The notes under the pieces: model-generated | Databases searched by the model: none | Told to the model about the DNA's origin: nothing | The model's input: the letters and a program-made list of their open reading frames with translations, nothing else | Translations under genes and position numbers: made by a program | In this document: positions 1 to 8,766 of the stretch, piece after piece | Layout of the letters: each line of letters begins with the position of its first letter | Numbering within the stretch: position 1 is the stretch's first letter | From: Homalodisca vitripennis | Lineage: Eukaryota; Arthropoda; Insecta; Hemiptera; Cicadellidae | Length of the DNA: 64,000 bases | NCBI RefSeq assembly: GCF_021130785.1 | Contig: NC_060207.1 | Location: 192,594,001-192,658,000, forward strand | Direction: 5' to 3'

Positions 1-664
1 TTTTTTTATAGTGTAATGACATTTTATCATGCCGTGCAGTGAATTTTATACTCAAATATAGCATCTATATAAATTTTAGTCCTTTTTACTTAAAGAGTGA
101 CAAACAAACAATGACGTATTCATGAAACTCTGAGGAATGCATTTTTTATCAACGGCATTTAACGATTACTGTTACAGGAACTGTACTTGCATAATATATT
201 TTTGTCATAAAAGAATTGCTTTGACCTTTCAACATCAGCTCCATAAATATTAATAGATCGATTAACGCTTTTTCCTCTCAATAAATAAATATAAACAAGT
301 AAAGCTCGCTATTTAAATATAAAAGACCACTTAAAACAAAAGTTTTGATTGAGGAGAGTCTAACATCCAACTGATCTGAATTTTTTAAACATTTAACTTT
401 TTGGATGAAAATATTATTCACAGAATTTTAAACATTTAACTGTTATATACATATCACTATTAACAATGTTTTAAAATGTAGTAAAAGATTCTCATAATTT
501 GCTCTCATTATATTTAGCACTCCTAGCTTTAATTATTGTTTTTGACAAAGGTTTAAGTTATATTCCTTTATTAATAATAATATGTTTAAAACTTCTTCTC
601 TCCTAGTACAACGGTTTTGATTTGAGGGATTCTTACTACAATATAATTAATATGAATGACATAA

Positions 665-765
665 CCGTTGGTATATAACATTTTGAATGTAAATACTATT
701 TGTTACATTAAAAGATTGAAATATGATATAAATATTCAAATGCAACAAGGTACTTTTGAAACATG
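665..765 (+). repeat. 101-bp direct repeat, left copy
   Basis: Identical to 1738-1838 except for one base (near 714). In copy B the corresponding sequence (about 50455-50560) is present once. The repeat therefore looks like a local duplication made when the sequence between the copies was inserted. Confidence 0.9.
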
Positions 766-1737
766 TTTAGATTATCGGTGAGAGGTTAAGCTCCAGCCAA
801 TTTCGATAGTACTGTGGCACTTCATTCATTTGCAGATGTAATATTACTGGTAATTGAAAAAATCCATAGCAGAACATTGAACGACAAATCTTGATTGTGG
901 TAAATCTCAGTACCTGAGGTCTAACATATCGCAGGTTCAATAAAGTAATTTGTTCAGTACTGTCACCCTTGTACAGAAGTGACTCTCCCCCTCATCCTTT
1001 TCGATTAGATCCTTGTACAAGCCAATGATTCACGAGGTTGGCAGGATAAGGCTAAAAGAGGGTTGGTCTCTTAAAAGATTTAATTACTGGTTCCTGTCGA
1101 TTTTGGTTTAACACTTACTAGATGAAGATGGTTCTCAATAGTTCAAAATACATCAGGATTATTAGAATGGTGTTGGAAAATTTAAAAATGAACCGGAAAA
1201 CTAAGATTATAGTCTGACTTAAACATAAAATAATTAATTTCGATATTTTATACACAAGGGAAATACTCTTTAAACAATTTAGGGTGTTTTTTCTAGATTT
1301 AAAGAAGCAAAAAAACGAGTACTGCTTATCAAGGCCTGTATAGTTTGGATTATTGTCTGTTTATTGATAGGGGTTAAAAACACATAATTTTATAGTACTA
1401 CATTAATTTTAGAATAACAATACTCGTTGTAGCTGAATTATAGTTTATTCAAATGTTATTCCTTTCAATAGTAATTTGTTAGCTTAAAGGTTAAACACCA
1501 TGCAATAATGATACCATTGTTGAATATTTTCAAACATTAATAAATAATGATATACCAAAGTTAATACTATACTTGAAACGAATAATGAAAATATCTTTCT
1601 AAACTGCCATTGTTTTTGACCCAGCCTAAATGATATTCATATTAGTAGTAAAATATGTCTATGCTTAACGTAATAATATTAAGCTAAACATTGGATACAA
1701 TCAACAACAATGCACTAGTACAAAACATAAACCTGGC
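766..1737. mobile_element. 972-bp insertion of unknown class between 101-bp repeats
   Basis: This stretch is absent from copy B, which reads straight across the site. I see no open reading frame, terminal inverted repeat or poly(A) tail. Its right end (about 1620-1737) resembles 47980-48080, sharing 'caaaacataaacc', so part of it belongs to a dispersed repeat family. A related stretch also lies near 30440. The transposon class is unknown. Confidence 0.5.
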
Positions 1738-1838
1738 CCGTTGGTATATAACATTTTGAATGTAAATACTATTTGTTACATTAAAAAATTGAAATATGAT
1801 ATAAATATTCAAATGCAACAAGGTACTTTTGAAACATG
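1738..1838 (+). repeat. 101-bp direct repeat, right copy
   Basis: Near-perfect copy of 665-765. Sequence to the right continues collinear with copy B ('gaaacatgaataa' at both places), so this copy is in the ancestral position and the left one is the duplicate or the other half. Confidence 0.9.
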
Positions 1839-3902
1839 AATAACAAAGCACTTGATAAATCGGAGGTATATTTTAATAACAACTTATTCCATATGTTGAA
1901 TTGCAATCTAGTGGTGATATTAATGTTCACGAACTTCAGTCATTTCGAGATAACAAGAATTCCTTCGTAAATGCTCCGTGAAATGTACTGAGGTAATAGT
2001 TATAACAGTCTATGTCAATCTCAGATAATAACGTATTCATTTTACCTTCAATTATGTAAAAGACAGAAATAAATGAATAGTATTAATGAAAAATAACTAA
2101 TATTGACATTTTAAAGATCCAATTTTCAAATTTCATCAATAAATGAAGTTCCTATGCACAATATTCTCAAAGCGCTAAACGAATTCACGAAAATTATCAC
2201 AAATTAAAATTAAATTAATAAAACATAATTAAATTTACCAACAAATAAGTGACTAAAAGGAAATAAAATGTTGCAAAACAGAATAAAATGGGTCCGGTGG
2301 TCCCTAGTTAGATATTACTATTATTCCTCAGAAAGAAGATATATATAATTGGTTTGTTAAAACAAAGGGCTCGGTAAAACACATACAATATTTTATAGAA
2401 ATGTGGACAAGGTAAGGTTGTCATCAGTTAAAAACTATATTTAGAAACACATTAACTTGATCGTATAGTTCAAAACGTTTTACCAACACCAACCTTGAAA
2501 CTTTAATATGTTTTAAATATGCGTGATAAACAAATAATTGTGGATAGGTTGTTATTTGATCTTAACTAATTACGACACCATATGTAGAAAGTTAACTTTA
2601 AATATTACTTGTATAATAAATTACTCTTGCGGAATAGCATTTAACTTAGTCCTCATAACTGCACCAATTTTAATTAGTTATAAATTATTTGTAAATGATA
2701 AAATGAAAACAAATACTAATAAACTTCATTAGACACGTAGTGAGTTTTCAATTGAAATAGCTCGATTACGTTTAATATGATTAGAAGGTTTTATTTCATC
2801 ACGAAGTAATCTTGCAATTTGAACAACTGCCTGCTTTATAGCTAGAGCGTTTCAAAACAGATGAGCTTTCGTTACAAGTTATTTTGTTACTGTTGTAGCT
2901 GGGCTGTAAACCTATACCTCTACATGAATGATTTACTGTTTGATACAAAACAACCCTACTCACTTTGACAGAATTTAATGACAGCCTTTCCAAAGCCAAA
3001 GCAGAGTCCATCTGAAAGTTATTTATCTGACGACTATTTCTATAGCATTCCTACAAAACTCTCCTTCGGAAGGTCATTCTTCAGTTTCTTAGTAAACATT
3101 TCAATTTTCACAATGAAATTAAAGCAATGGAGAATTTTATTGGTTTCTCTTAGTGGTATGTTACTTCAAACCTTTAAAAAATTAAGTTTTCTGTTGTAAT
3201 TCGTTGCTCATTACATTTAGCATCAATCAGTTTATATTTATCTGCTTCATCAGATGTTAATTATAGATTAAGTGCTTTTTTTCTTTTTAAATAAATGCAT
3301 GTATTCTGCATTTCTAAATGTTTACGTAATAATAAGAATTTACATTTAGAAATATTTAGCTGCTGTACAAATACCACTACTGTGCTTTTGGAAAATCAGA
3401 ATAACCACGTCGTGAAGAAATATATTGTGACTAAAACAAAAATACATGACCATTTGTTTTAAATGTACTTATAAAGATTTATGAAACTGCACTTCCACAT
3501 GGTAAATAGCGTACTTTTGTACAGTATGAACGCGGTAATGAGTAATTACGTACTTAGACAGTGATTCATTGTTGAGCTCACTTGATAATTTGATTGATGT
3601 AAATAATACAATATTATAATCAGTTGGAATGTAGTAATATTACTCTGTAAAGTTATCTACTGTAATAGTAATCATTTTACAATTGAAAGCCAGCGCTCAT
3701 CATTTACTGAATGAACATTTAACATAGTTGTTGAAGACATGAACAAATAATAGTTTTTAGTATAGGAACAGACAACCAATAATCACAAAAACTGTTCTTT
3801 GTTAAATTTATAGATGGATGTTTCTTACAAAGTAATCGATCTTCGCCACGAAGTGGATCACTAATTGGGAGGGTATGAAAAGGGTTAAAATATGCTAGTA
3901 CG

Positions 3903-3928
3903 CATGGATTAACATATGTTAATCCATG
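3903..3928. repeat. Perfect 26-bp palindrome
   Basis: The sequence reads identically on both strands, with centre 'catatg' near 3915/3916 and arms built on 'ggattaa'. It is absent from copy B, which has 'gttacgcgtgtaacg' at this point. It ends 18 bp before the left 831-bp direct repeat begins. It may be a footprint or terminus linked to the rearrangement that brought in the viral block. Confidence 0.8.
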
Positions 3929-3946
3929 TATTAATGTTGTTGCCTG

Positions 3947-4777
3947 CTGCCATCCGTGTATATATAGCTATTGTGTAGTTTTTTTTTCTTCAAACATTGA
4001 ATGCTTACTGTTATGTAGTTGCATGTAATGGGTTTCCGTTAAATAAATAAATAAACGATGTTTTTCTCAGATTATATTTTTTCGTGCTTGTTATACTTAA
4101 AATTGACAATCATTTGCATAAATAATAGTTACATTGCAGACCGGCAACTAGGTAGAGACACTTTAAGGATCTGCACATGGTTAGCTGAGGTTGATTTACC
4201 ATATATTTATGCGCCTTGCGGTTTGAAAAATCTAGCGTGGCTGACGATAGATTTCTCTTTTGGGGGGAAACTTTTTCATCGATTTAGAAAAAAGTCTGGT
4301 TGTGTGCTTATGTTATGTAAATTGGCCTCGGCTCTGAGTTTATCTAGAATATCATACCGTATAATACAGCAGATTGATATATGGATATTTCGTTACTAAA
4401 ATTATGTGATTTATTATATACTACATAATACCGCTACATGTGTATTTAATCATATGTTAATGGATCAGATCATTTTATGTACGATAGGATACAAAATATT
4501 TTTGTTACACAGCAAAAGGATAAGTGAAATTTATAACTCACAATTTATTGTAAATCTTAAGTTTATGCTTAGTTTACCTTCCTTTTATTGCAGTCTCTGG
4601 AATCTTATGCTGCTACAAACTTGACTCCTGGAATCTGGAGCCATGTTTATCTGAAGAGATGCAAAAATCTCAGTGACGAAGAAGTTTAAATTGAACTATT
4701 TACATAGTGTCCACACCAGAGAAATGTAGATAAAAATATGAAAATATGTTATAATCTAGATGAAGAATTATTATATT
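3947..4777 (+). repeat. 831-bp direct repeat flanking the viral insert, left copy
   Basis: Matches 16679-17513 at roughly 97% by eye, with scattered substitutions and one-base indels. Most of it (from about 4058) also matches copy B (about 51225-52495) at much lower identity, so it is ancestral sequence duplicated after the A/B split. The open frames inside it (4058-4399 and 4406-4624) recur in the other copy with frameshifts and show no recognisable domain. I treat them as non-coding. Confidence 0.9.
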
Positions 4778-4951
4778 ATAGAATCTTAATTACACTCTTT
4801 GAATTTACATTCTCCAATATCATTTAACTCCTTCAAGAACTCTATTTAAATAGAAAAAAATTAAAGACGGAAAAAAAATGAAATTTGCTAACAATCACTC
4901 GAGAAGCCTGGGAGAATGTGAGTAAAACCGCATTCTTTTTCACGAGGTTCT
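4778..4951. other. Non-coding left margin of the viral insert
   Basis: No gene is seen. It contains 'ctatttaaatag' at about 4843-4854, the same core as the viral start-site motif but without an ATG, possibly a decayed gene start. It ends at the stop of the minus-strand zinc-ribbon gene. Confidence 0.4.
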
Positions 4952-5375
4952 TCATTTTACTTTCTCCAAATGTACTATAAAATCATCGAGGATTTCTGGC
5001 TTAAAATCGTAGACAAATTCAACATCCAGATAATGAAAAAATACAGGTAATATCTTTTCATAATAAACGTGTGTATCGATACCTACAAACCTAATGTATT
5101 CTTTGAAAAGGAAAATAATTTTGTCAATGGTTCCAAGAGATAAGTAAAAATTTTTATTTATTTTCCTAAACTCTGTAACAAATTTTGTTTTGTTTTTCAT
5201 CTCCGTATTGTAATTTTATAAGCAGATTATTCAAATGTGTTAGTTTATTTCGTAATTTCTTAGGTTTAGGTCTTTCGTACAAAATTAAATTACAATCTCT
5301 ACAAACTAAATATTTTTTATCAATAATTTCTCCTCTATTATAACACTTGTAACAGTTGGCATTGTACTCTTCCAT
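4952..5375 (-). pseudogene. Zinc-ribbon protein resembling late transcription factor VLTF3 (frameshifted)
   Basis: About 140 codons read from 5375 down to 4952, in two frames that switch near 5190. The N-terminus carries CxxC-13-CxxC (Cys 8, 11, 25 and 28), a zinc ribbon. It is followed by a basic linker, a helix-rich stretch 'KLRNKLTHLNNLLIKLQ' and a C-terminal helical part containing 'ILPVFFHYLDVEF'. Ribbon, basic linker and helical body in this order recall the poxvirus/NCLDV VLTF3-like family, which activates late promoters. I judge this by pattern only, and the protein is shorter than typical members; another zinc-ribbon protein is possible. The start codon sits in 'gtttaaatgg' and faces the plus-strand gene at 5401 across 25 bp. 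One indel breaks the frame; no nonsense substitution is visible. Confidence 0.45.
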
Positions 5376-5400
5376 TTAAACAAAAAAGATTTTTTTATAA
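5376..5400. promoter_or_regulatory. 25-bp divergent start region
   Basis: Separates the minus-strand start at 5375 from the plus-strand start at 5401. Each side gives the same type of start motif: 'gtttaaatgg' on the minus strand and 'tataaatgg' on the plus strand. In between is an A/T tract. So short a gap leaves room only for core promoter elements overlapping the start codons. Inferred from sequence. Confidence 0.5.
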
Positions 5401-5614
5401 ATGGAGATTATGGAACTAAGTCTACCAAGATATAAATTTTTCAGCACAAATGTTTATGTTTACATTTCTACAACAGAGATAAATAGAAATCATTTCATTC
5501 TATTGTTACAACTATTTAGGATATTTTGTCTATGAGTACAAAGATTATTACGGAAGAAATCGAGATTTTTCAGCAGCGAGAGAGTATATTTTTGAAGTAT
5601 TAGGAGGAGAATGA
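5401..5614 (+). pseudogene. Small viral protein of unknown function (frameshifted)
   Basis: Begins with ATG in 'tataaatggag' and reads about 70 codons in two frames, switching near 5515-5525, to TGA at 5612. The first part is hydrophobic and aromatic ('STNVYVYISTTEIN'). The second is charged and tyrosine-rich ('YEYKDYYGRNRDFSAAREY'). No domain or membrane segment is recognised. The start motif and the compact position between two other viral genes argue that it is a real gene. One indel separates the halves. Confidence 0.5.
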
Positions 5615-5670
5615 AAGAATAATAATATGAATTTAGCAAATAATTTCCGTTTTAAACAAAAAGACATTCC

Positions 5671-5919
5671 ACTCGTTTAGAAGAGAAGAAATGTTGCGTT
5701 TGTAAAGAAATTAAGAACATTTCAGAATTTCACAACTGGCATTATAGTAAAGATAAAAAACAAGCTTTTTGTAAGGATTGTGCTATAAGAATTTTCCGAG
5801 AAAGTCAAAATAAACCGACTCATTGCGAATGTGGGAAGAGTTTCTTCAATGGTTACCCTAGTTATGCTAAACATTTACAAACAAAATATCATAAGTCAAG
5901 AGTTTTTAATAAAATTTAG
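5671..5919 (+). pseudogene. Zinc-finger protein, first copy (start codon lost)
   Basis: An 82-codon open frame ending at TAG 5917-5919, without an ATG and with TAA just upstream. It has a CxxC...CxxC pair ('CCVCKE' and 'CKDC') about 26 residues apart. A second finger follows, 'CECGKSFFNGYPSYAKHL' plus a trailing His, resembling a C2H2 finger with a short first knuckle. The gene at 6035-6287 is a tandem duplicate, and downstream sequence ('ttcatcgtgt') is duplicated too. Comparison with that copy suggests the original start lay in 'ttttaaa' near 5650. DNA or RNA binding is plausible but not shown. Confidence 0.6.
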
Positions 5920-5955
5920 TAACATTTTCATCGTGTGATAATTTTTTCTATTTAA

Positions 5956-6033
5956 ATGGAGTCTCAAAAGAAATGTACAAAGTGTCAAGAAGAGAATAGA
6001 AAAGACTGTTATTGTAAGGAATTATACGTTTAA
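5956..6033 (+). CDS. 25-aa cysteine-rich micro-protein
   Basis: ATG in the strong start motif 'ctatttaaatggag', then 25 codons to TAA. It contains CxxC followed by CxC ('CTKCQEENRKDCYC'), enough for one zinc site. The next zinc-finger gene starts two bases after the stop, in 'gtttaaaatgg', so the two are tightly packed. It may be a true micro-protein, or the remnant of a longer gene displaced by the zinc-finger duplication. The intact start motif favours expression from the ancestral virus. Confidence 0.45.
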   Translation: MESQKKCTKCQEENRKDCYCKELYV

Positions 6034-6034
6034 A

Positions 6035-6287
6035 ATGGACAAATTAACTTTAGAAGAAAAAAAATTGTTACTTTTTGTAAAGAAAATTTAAAAAATATTT
6101 CTGAATTTAATAACTGGCAGTATGGTAAAGATAGAAAAGATGCTTTTTTGCAAAGATTGTGCTAAAAAAATTTTCAGCGAAAGTTATAAAAACGAAATGC
6201 CTTGTGAATATGAAAAAAAGATTTTTACAATGGTTACCTAGTTATGCTAAACATTTACAAACAAAATATCATAAGTCGAGAGTTTAA
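6035..6287 (+). pseudogene. Zinc-finger protein, second copy (frameshifted)
   Basis: Starts at an ATG in 'cgtttaaaatggac'. It aligns along its whole length with 5671-5919, sharing 'LEEKK', 'CKDCA', and the C-terminal stretch after 'PSYAKHLQTKYHKSR'. It needs at least three frame changes (near 6065, 6145 and 6233). The second-finger cysteine pair has lost one Cys (TGT to TAT, about 6209), and the following Gly is also changed. This copy is therefore more decayed in function than the first. Its 3' end overlaps the end of the convergent BRO gene on the minus strand. Confidence 0.6.
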
Positions 6288-7076
6288 CACTTTCATCGTG
6301 TAATTTAGATATTCTATAAATCAGTCGAGATTCTGCCATATTTGTAGTAAAATGATTTCCGTTGTATAAAATATTCAAAGATTCTTTCATTTGGTTGTAG
6401 AGATTTATACTATTTGGATCTCCATGTCTTAATAAAATTTCCATTTCTGGGTTAATCAATTTCAAGTTCTTTCAATCTTTTCGGTATTTCTCTCTTTTGA
6501 GCTCTGATAACGTAATAAGGATATTCCCACATGTGATTCTTCTTAATTAATACAAAAAACATGGTGTTTTTTCTTAGCAAAATCTTTACAAACAAGGTCT
6601 GGTTCAATTTGTACACTTTGTTTTGCGATTATTTCCGTTTTTATTTCATCTTTAATTTGCAAGTGTTTAACTTCGTCCTCTAAATATTTAATCTTGTTTT
6701 CAAGTTTGTACTGACCAAATTTACGAATACTTGGCAAAACTTCTTTTGTAACCCAATTTTTGAAGATTTTTGCCTCTTTTTTATGTGATCTCAAAATTAA
6801 AGAATAAAGTCCAGATTCATTGATAAAAACAGTGTCAGGATGAAGATTGTTAAGGGGGGCCATTCAAATAGCCCCTTGTTTTTTAAGTAAAAATATTGAA
6901 TTTTGTCATCATCATCAACATTTAATTTAATTGCGTGTTTTGTTTTTTTCATAACCTAATATTTCACAAACATCTTTAGCCTTAAACCAGATTACATTGT
7001 TTTCGTCAACAATCGTTACAATGTCTTTATTATTGAATGTAAGTTGATTATTGAGTAGGTCTACAACTGACTCCAT
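6247..7076 (-). pseudogene. BRO-N domain protein with DUF3627-like C-terminus (frameshifted)
   Basis: Read from 7076 down to about 6247 (roughly 270 codons). The start lies in 'ctatctaaatggag'. Order: N-terminal segment with 'WFKAKDVCEILGY' (classic BRO-N), a charged 'KLNVDDDDK' stretch, then 'TVFINESGLYSLILRSHKK' and 'FKNWVTKEVLPSIRKFGQY', which complete BRO-N. A coiled coil follows ('ENKIKYLEDEVKHLQIKDEI'), then a C-terminal part with 'PYYVIRAQKREIPKRLKELE' and 'HGDPNSINLYNQMKES', like DUF3627 tails. BRO proteins bind nucleic acid in baculoviruses, entomopoxviruses and other insect DNA viruses. Frame changes occur near 6930, 6870, 6560 and 6465; conserved residues are otherwise intact. Confidence 0.85.
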
Positions 7077-7117
7077 TTAGATAGAAAGAAATTTTTAAAA
7101 CTAGTTACTTGCAATCT

Positions 7118-7844
7118 TTAAATATATGTTGTTTTACTCTCATTATTTAATAGATTTCCTTCAGAGTCTTGAATAGTCAGAACGATTTTTTGAATTCTTT
7201 TAATATTTTTTCTAATTGGAATATAATCGATTTCATTTGGTTTTTTCACTGATTTTTGATCCATAAGCAACATTTGGGAAAAAAGTGTACAAAATTTCAG
7301 ATTTCTTTGTGTAAATGTTTTCGGTATGATTTTTCAAAACTAGGTTCAACGAGATTGCAGTGCACTTCAATTACATCAAACGGTCTAAATTTTGGCGTTT
7401 TTATTTCCTAAATATACCTGATTTGGCTCAATAGTTTCTTGAACAAACCCTAACAATTCTACAATAATTGCTGAAAACATTATTCTTACTGGTGATTTTT
7501 ATTTGAATTTTATTAGAGAGATAATTTTTTTGCATTTCAAACTTGTTTTCGTCAAAGTTTAAAGATTTATCTGATTGTTTGAATGTTTTTCAGATAATTT
7601 TTAAGGGAATTTTTTATTTGATCGAAAGTATAATATCCTTTGTTTAAACCATAGTATTTTGTTATGTTCTTCTCACTAAATCCTATGCAATAAGGAGAAC
7701 TTTCACTAATATTTATTACAAAATTGTCAGAATAAAAACCGCTTAAACCGATAAAATAATTTGATTCTTCCTCTAAGTGTATAGGATGTTTCCAAGTTTA
7801 AAAACTAATTTAGAGCTTTCTGAAGTCAACTTGAACAGCTTCAT
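7118..7844 (-). pseudogene. Penton-like minor capsid protein (frameshifted)
   Basis: About 240 codons from ATG 7844 down to TAA 7118. The first part contains 'YFIGLSGFYSDNFVINIS' and 'PYCIGFSEKN'. The later part has 'FRPFDVIEVHCNLVEPSF', 'ILYTFFPNVAYGSKISEKP' and 'YIPIRKNIKRIQKIVLTIQD', ending soon after. The pattern 'hxVhCNLVEPs...ILYxFxPNVxxG...YIPI...I..I...I.D..G' is what I associate with penton-like single-jelly-roll proteins of Polintons/adintoviruses; this is by recall, not by search. At least five frame changes. Neighbours fit a capsid cluster: the packaging ATPase starts 41 bp away in the other direction. Confidence 0.6.
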
Positions 7845-7885
7845 TTTCGCAAGCGTTGCTTCAAGATGAAAAATCTTCTATTTAA
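7845..7885. promoter_or_regulatory. 41-bp divergent region between penton-like and ATPase genes
   Basis: On the plus side the ATPase ATG is embedded in 'ctatttaaatggag', one of the best matches to the shared viral start motif. The minus-side gene begins at 'aaaatgaag', a weaker match. No other element is visible. Confidence 0.45.
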
Positions 7886-8534
7886 ATGGAGAAATTTTTA
7901 AAGCAAAAAGATCAGATAAAACTTCAAACGGTTTGAAGAAAATAAGAAAGATCAACCAATCAGATTGTTAATTGTTGGTTCAAGTGGATGTGGAAAAACA
8001 ACTTTATTATTGAATTTTATCTACAATAGGTTGATTCCTTATTCCAATTTGTATGTTTTTAGTAAATCTTTAGAACAAGACGCATATAAAAAATTACAAG
8101 AAAGATTTGAGAATATTGAGAAGAACTTAAGTAAGAAAATATCATATTTTTATAATGCTTCCGAGGACATAGTTCCATTAAGCGAATGTAAACCGAATTC
8201 TTTAATCGTTTTCGATGACTGTATTTTAGAAAATCAAGACGTTATTATTAAGGAAATATTTCGTAATGTCCCGTCACAAAAAATATCTCTTGTATCTATC
8301 TTTCTCAATGCTTTTCAAAGGTTGATAAACAAGTTATAAGAAATAACCTGAATATGTTGTGTATTTTTAAGCAAGACGATCACTATTCGAGAAAGATTTA
8401 TAACAATTATGTGGGATCTGATATGAGTTTTAACCACTTTATTGAGTTATGTGATAAAATTTGGAAGGAAGACTACGGATTTTTTAACTATTAATCTAAC
8501 TTTGAAGCCTAAAAATGGTAAATATATTGAATAA
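7886..8534 (+). pseudogene. A32-like genome-packaging ATPase (frameshifted)
   Basis: About 215 codons. A short N-terminal piece starts at 7886 and changes frame near 7925. The central open run (to 8339) carries Walker A 'GSSGCGKT' and Walker B 'SLIVFDDC'. After a frame change near 8290, the C-terminal run has 'IYLSQCFSKVDKQVIRNN' (sensor region), 'MLCIFKQDDHYSRKIYNNY' and 'DMSFNHFIELC'. These match the FtsK/HerA-type packaging ATPases of Polintons, adintoviruses, virophages and NCLDVs, which drive DNA into the capsid. Family length is about 220-260 residues, so the gene is essentially complete apart from two indels. Both nucleotide-binding motifs are preserved. Confidence 0.9.
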
Positions 8535-8578
8535 ATTTTCCAATATAAACGTGTGATAATCTAGTTGTTTTCATGTTT

Positions 8579-8748
8579 TTTCGTTCACGTTTACGTTTCG
8601 TGTTCTCGTTTTTACGTTCCACGTTCACGTTTTACGTTCCACGTTTCGTTGTTCTTGTTTCGTGTTCACGTTTCCACGTTCCACGTTCACGTTTTACGTT
8701 CCGTGTTCACGTTTCGTGTTCACGTTTTACGTTCCACGTTCAACGTTT
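8579..8748. repeat. ACGTT-rich short tandem array inside the viral block
   Basis: About 170 bp built from 'ttacgttccacgttcacgt'-type units, mostly 6-mers with core ACGT(T), between the ATPase stop and the next start. It is CpG-rich in an AT-rich context and its ACGT cores are self-complementary. Overlapping open frames here encode only Phe/Arg/Val/Ser repeats and are spurious. Position and structure suggest a replication or transcription element, or a slippage-prone satellite. Confidence 0.8.
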
Positions 8749-8766
8749 CAAAATTTTTCTAATTAA

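Larger units (their letters stand above)
1..3946. repeat. Copy A of large duplication, left part
   Basis: No gene is supported here; open frames are short and AT-driven. The stretch is collinear with about 50130-51230. Examples are the blocks around 90-300 versus 50190-50340, 1840-2060 versus 50540-50760, and 3790-3900 versus 51080-51200. Divergence is substantial, with many indels, so the duplication is old. The copy is interrupted by a roughly 1 kb insertion (766-1737) that copy B lacks. Confidence 0.7.

Noticed and set aside
4058..4624. Open frames of 113 and 72 codons in the left flanking repeat
   Set aside because: The right copy (16868-17390) breaks the first frame by indels, copy B does not keep either, and no domain is seen.
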